Assembly: GCA_009691645.1 (NCBI GenBank)
Contig: SIAT01000066.1
Location: 1-9,099 of the forward strand
Source: Pedosphaera sp.
GTDB taxonomy: Bacteria; Verrucomicrobiota; Verrucomicrobiia; Limisphaerales; SIAT01
Reading direction: 5' to 3'
Length of the DNA: 9,099 nucleotides
Position 1 is the first letter of the stretch. The number at the start of each line of letters is the position of its first letter. Under the pieces are notes generated by a model that worked only from the letters and a program-made list of their open reading frames with translations, did no database searches and was not told the origin of the DNA. Positions 8,075 to 9,099 of the stretch are shown in pieces. The position numbers and the translations under genes were made by a program.

Positions 8075-9099
8075 ATGAAATCATCGCGCTCCCGCACTCC
8101 TCGCCTCATCCATGCAGCCACTCTCGCACTTGGCCTCTTTTTCATTCAAAGCATTATGGCCGCACCCGAGGTCTTCGAGGTTGGCGCACACAACAAAGAG
8201 CAGTTGCCCAAAGGCAAGGAAGCCGACGGCATCATCGGCGACTACGTGCTCCGCAACGACCGTGTCGAAGCGGTGATCTCCGGCAACCTGCCGCTGCGCC
8301 GGCCGAACATGAGCAATTTCTACGGCGCCACGGGCATCACTCCAGGTTGCCTGTATGACTTGACCCTGCGCGGCGCGGCGAATGACCAGATCACGATCTT
8401 CGCCCCAAGCGGCCAGCAGGGATTCGTCTCTCACGTGCGCATCGTGAAAGACGGGCGCGAAGGCGAGGCGGTCATCGAGACGGTGACGAGCGGCGTGAAC
8501 AGCACGAACCGCCTTTACAAGCGCCACGAATACCATCTGCGCGACGGTTGGTCCGGCGTGCTGGTGGTGACCACGCTCCGCAACGACGGCGCCGCGCCGC
8601 TCCTCGGCAGCGTGGATGACCGCGTGGCCACGTTCACCCGCACTGGCACAGCGCTCGGCATCAATTGGGCTGACGCCGTGGATCCGGCGGACAAAGCGGG
8701 CTACGCGTGGGGTTGGGTGGAAGAAGGCAGCCTCAAGTCGCCGCCGAAGGAATTGAGCCTGAAACCGGGCGAGGAGATTTCGTTCGCACGTTTTCTCGCG
8801 GTCGGCCGTTCGCCCGCCGAAGCGGTCGGCATCGTGGCAGCACGACGCAGCACGACCGGCACGGTGTCGGGGCAAATCAAGGAAGCCAGCGGCGCAGGCA
8901 TTACGACGGGGCGCGTGGAAATCGAGTTCGACGGGAAGAAGCTCGCCGCGTATCCCGACGCGAACGGGAAGTTCGCCTTCTCACTTCCGCCCGGAAATTA
9001 CGAAGCAGAGATCGCGGACATCGGACGCGAACCGTTGAAGAAATCCCTCGTCATCGAAGCCGGAAAAACATTGGCGCTCGACGCGACGCTCCCGGCGTC
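8075..9099 (+). CDS. Exported protein with carboxypeptidase-regulatory-like domain, C-terminus cut off
   Basis: The frame is open to the right edge, giving 341 residues of a longer protein. Residues 1-29 are a Sec signal peptide: basic start, hydrophobic core LALGLFFIQSI, likely cleavage after SIMA. Residues about 32-255 form a mainly beta-strand domain (ADGIIGDYVLRNDRVEAVIS at 50-69) that I cannot assign to a named fold with certainty. Residues about 260-340 look like a carboxypeptidase-regulatory/Ig-like repeat (VSGQI, then DANGKFAFSLPPGNYEAEI). This layout resembles N-terminal parts of planctomycete/verrucomicrobial proteins that end in a PHP-type (CehA/McbA-like) metallohydrolase domain, but that part, and any metal-binding histidines, would lie outside the window, so function is open. 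An in-frame ATG at 8069 gives two more residues (MF); neither start has a clear ribosome site. The gene is divergent from pyc. Confidence 0.8.
   Translation, partial: MKSSRSRTPRLIHAATLALGLFFIQSIMAAPEVFEVGAHNKEQLPKGKEADGIIGDYVLRNDRVEAVISGNLPLRRPNMSNFYGATGITPGCLYDLTLRGAANDQITIFAPSGQQGFVSHVRIVKDGREGEAVIETVTSGVNSTNRLYKRHEYHLRDGWSGVLVVTTLRNDGAAPLLGSVDDRVATFTRTGTALGINWADAVDPADKAGYAWGWVEEGSLKSPPKELSLKPGEEISFARFLAVGRSPAEAVGIVAARRSTTGTVSGQIKEASGAGITTGRVEIEFDGKKLAAYPDANGKFAFSLPPGNYEAEIADIGREPLKKSLVIEAGKTLALDATLPA

Noticed and set aside
8081..8875. A 264-codon minus-strand frame opposite the exported-protein gene.
   Set aside because: The plus-strand frame has a textbook signal peptide and ordered domains and is open over more than 1 kb; the minus-strand product is His/Arg-rich without domains.

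Overview
The window is a GC-rich bacterial chromosomal segment, densely packed with genes and with no sign of mobile DNA, tRNA, rRNA, CRISPR or prophage. The best taxonomic guess is the Verrucomicrobia, or a near relative in the PVC group. Three things suggest this: a GspE/PilB ATPase followed by a PilM/PilN-like (GspL-like) protein, a single-chain pyruvate carboxylase, and a secreted protein with a carboxypeptidase-regulatory-like domain of a kind I associate with Verrucomicrobia and Planctomycetes. This assignment is inference from gene style, not from a marker gene.

Layout. On the minus strand, reading from 3362 down to 1, lies the start of a secretion or pilus operon. It holds a GspE/PilB-type assembly ATPase (1599-3362), a GspL-like protein that looks like PilM joined to PilN (162-1586), and the first 55 residues of a single-pass membrane protein in the GspM/PilO position (1-165, running off the left edge). 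The genes are tightly coupled: 12 bases separate the first pair and an ATGA overlap joins the second. A 199-bp divergent gap (3363-3561) separates this operon from a plus-strand PurU-like formyltetrahydrofolate deformylase with an N-terminal ACT domain (3562-4410). That gene converges, with only 25 bp between stops, on a large minus-strand gene for a full-length pyruvate carboxylase (4436-7909). A second divergent gap of about 165 bp (7910-8074) leads to a plus-strand gene for an exported protein of unproven function (8075 to beyond the right edge).

How they work together. The left operon would build the inner-membrane platform and motor of a type II secretion or type IV pilus machine: GspE hydrolyses ATP in the cytoplasm, and the GspL-like and GspM-like proteins tie it to the membrane. 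PurU and pyruvate carboxylase are housekeeping enzymes (one-carbon/formate balance and oxaloacetate supply) with no obvious shared job; they are neighbours but converge and are not co-transcribed. The last protein carries a Sec signal and could be an export client or an independent envelope or periplasmic hydrolase.

Nothing here is clearly a new system. The points most worth a second look are the PilM-PilN fusion, the PurU-like enzyme with a PurN-style active-site loop, and the truncated secreted protein.
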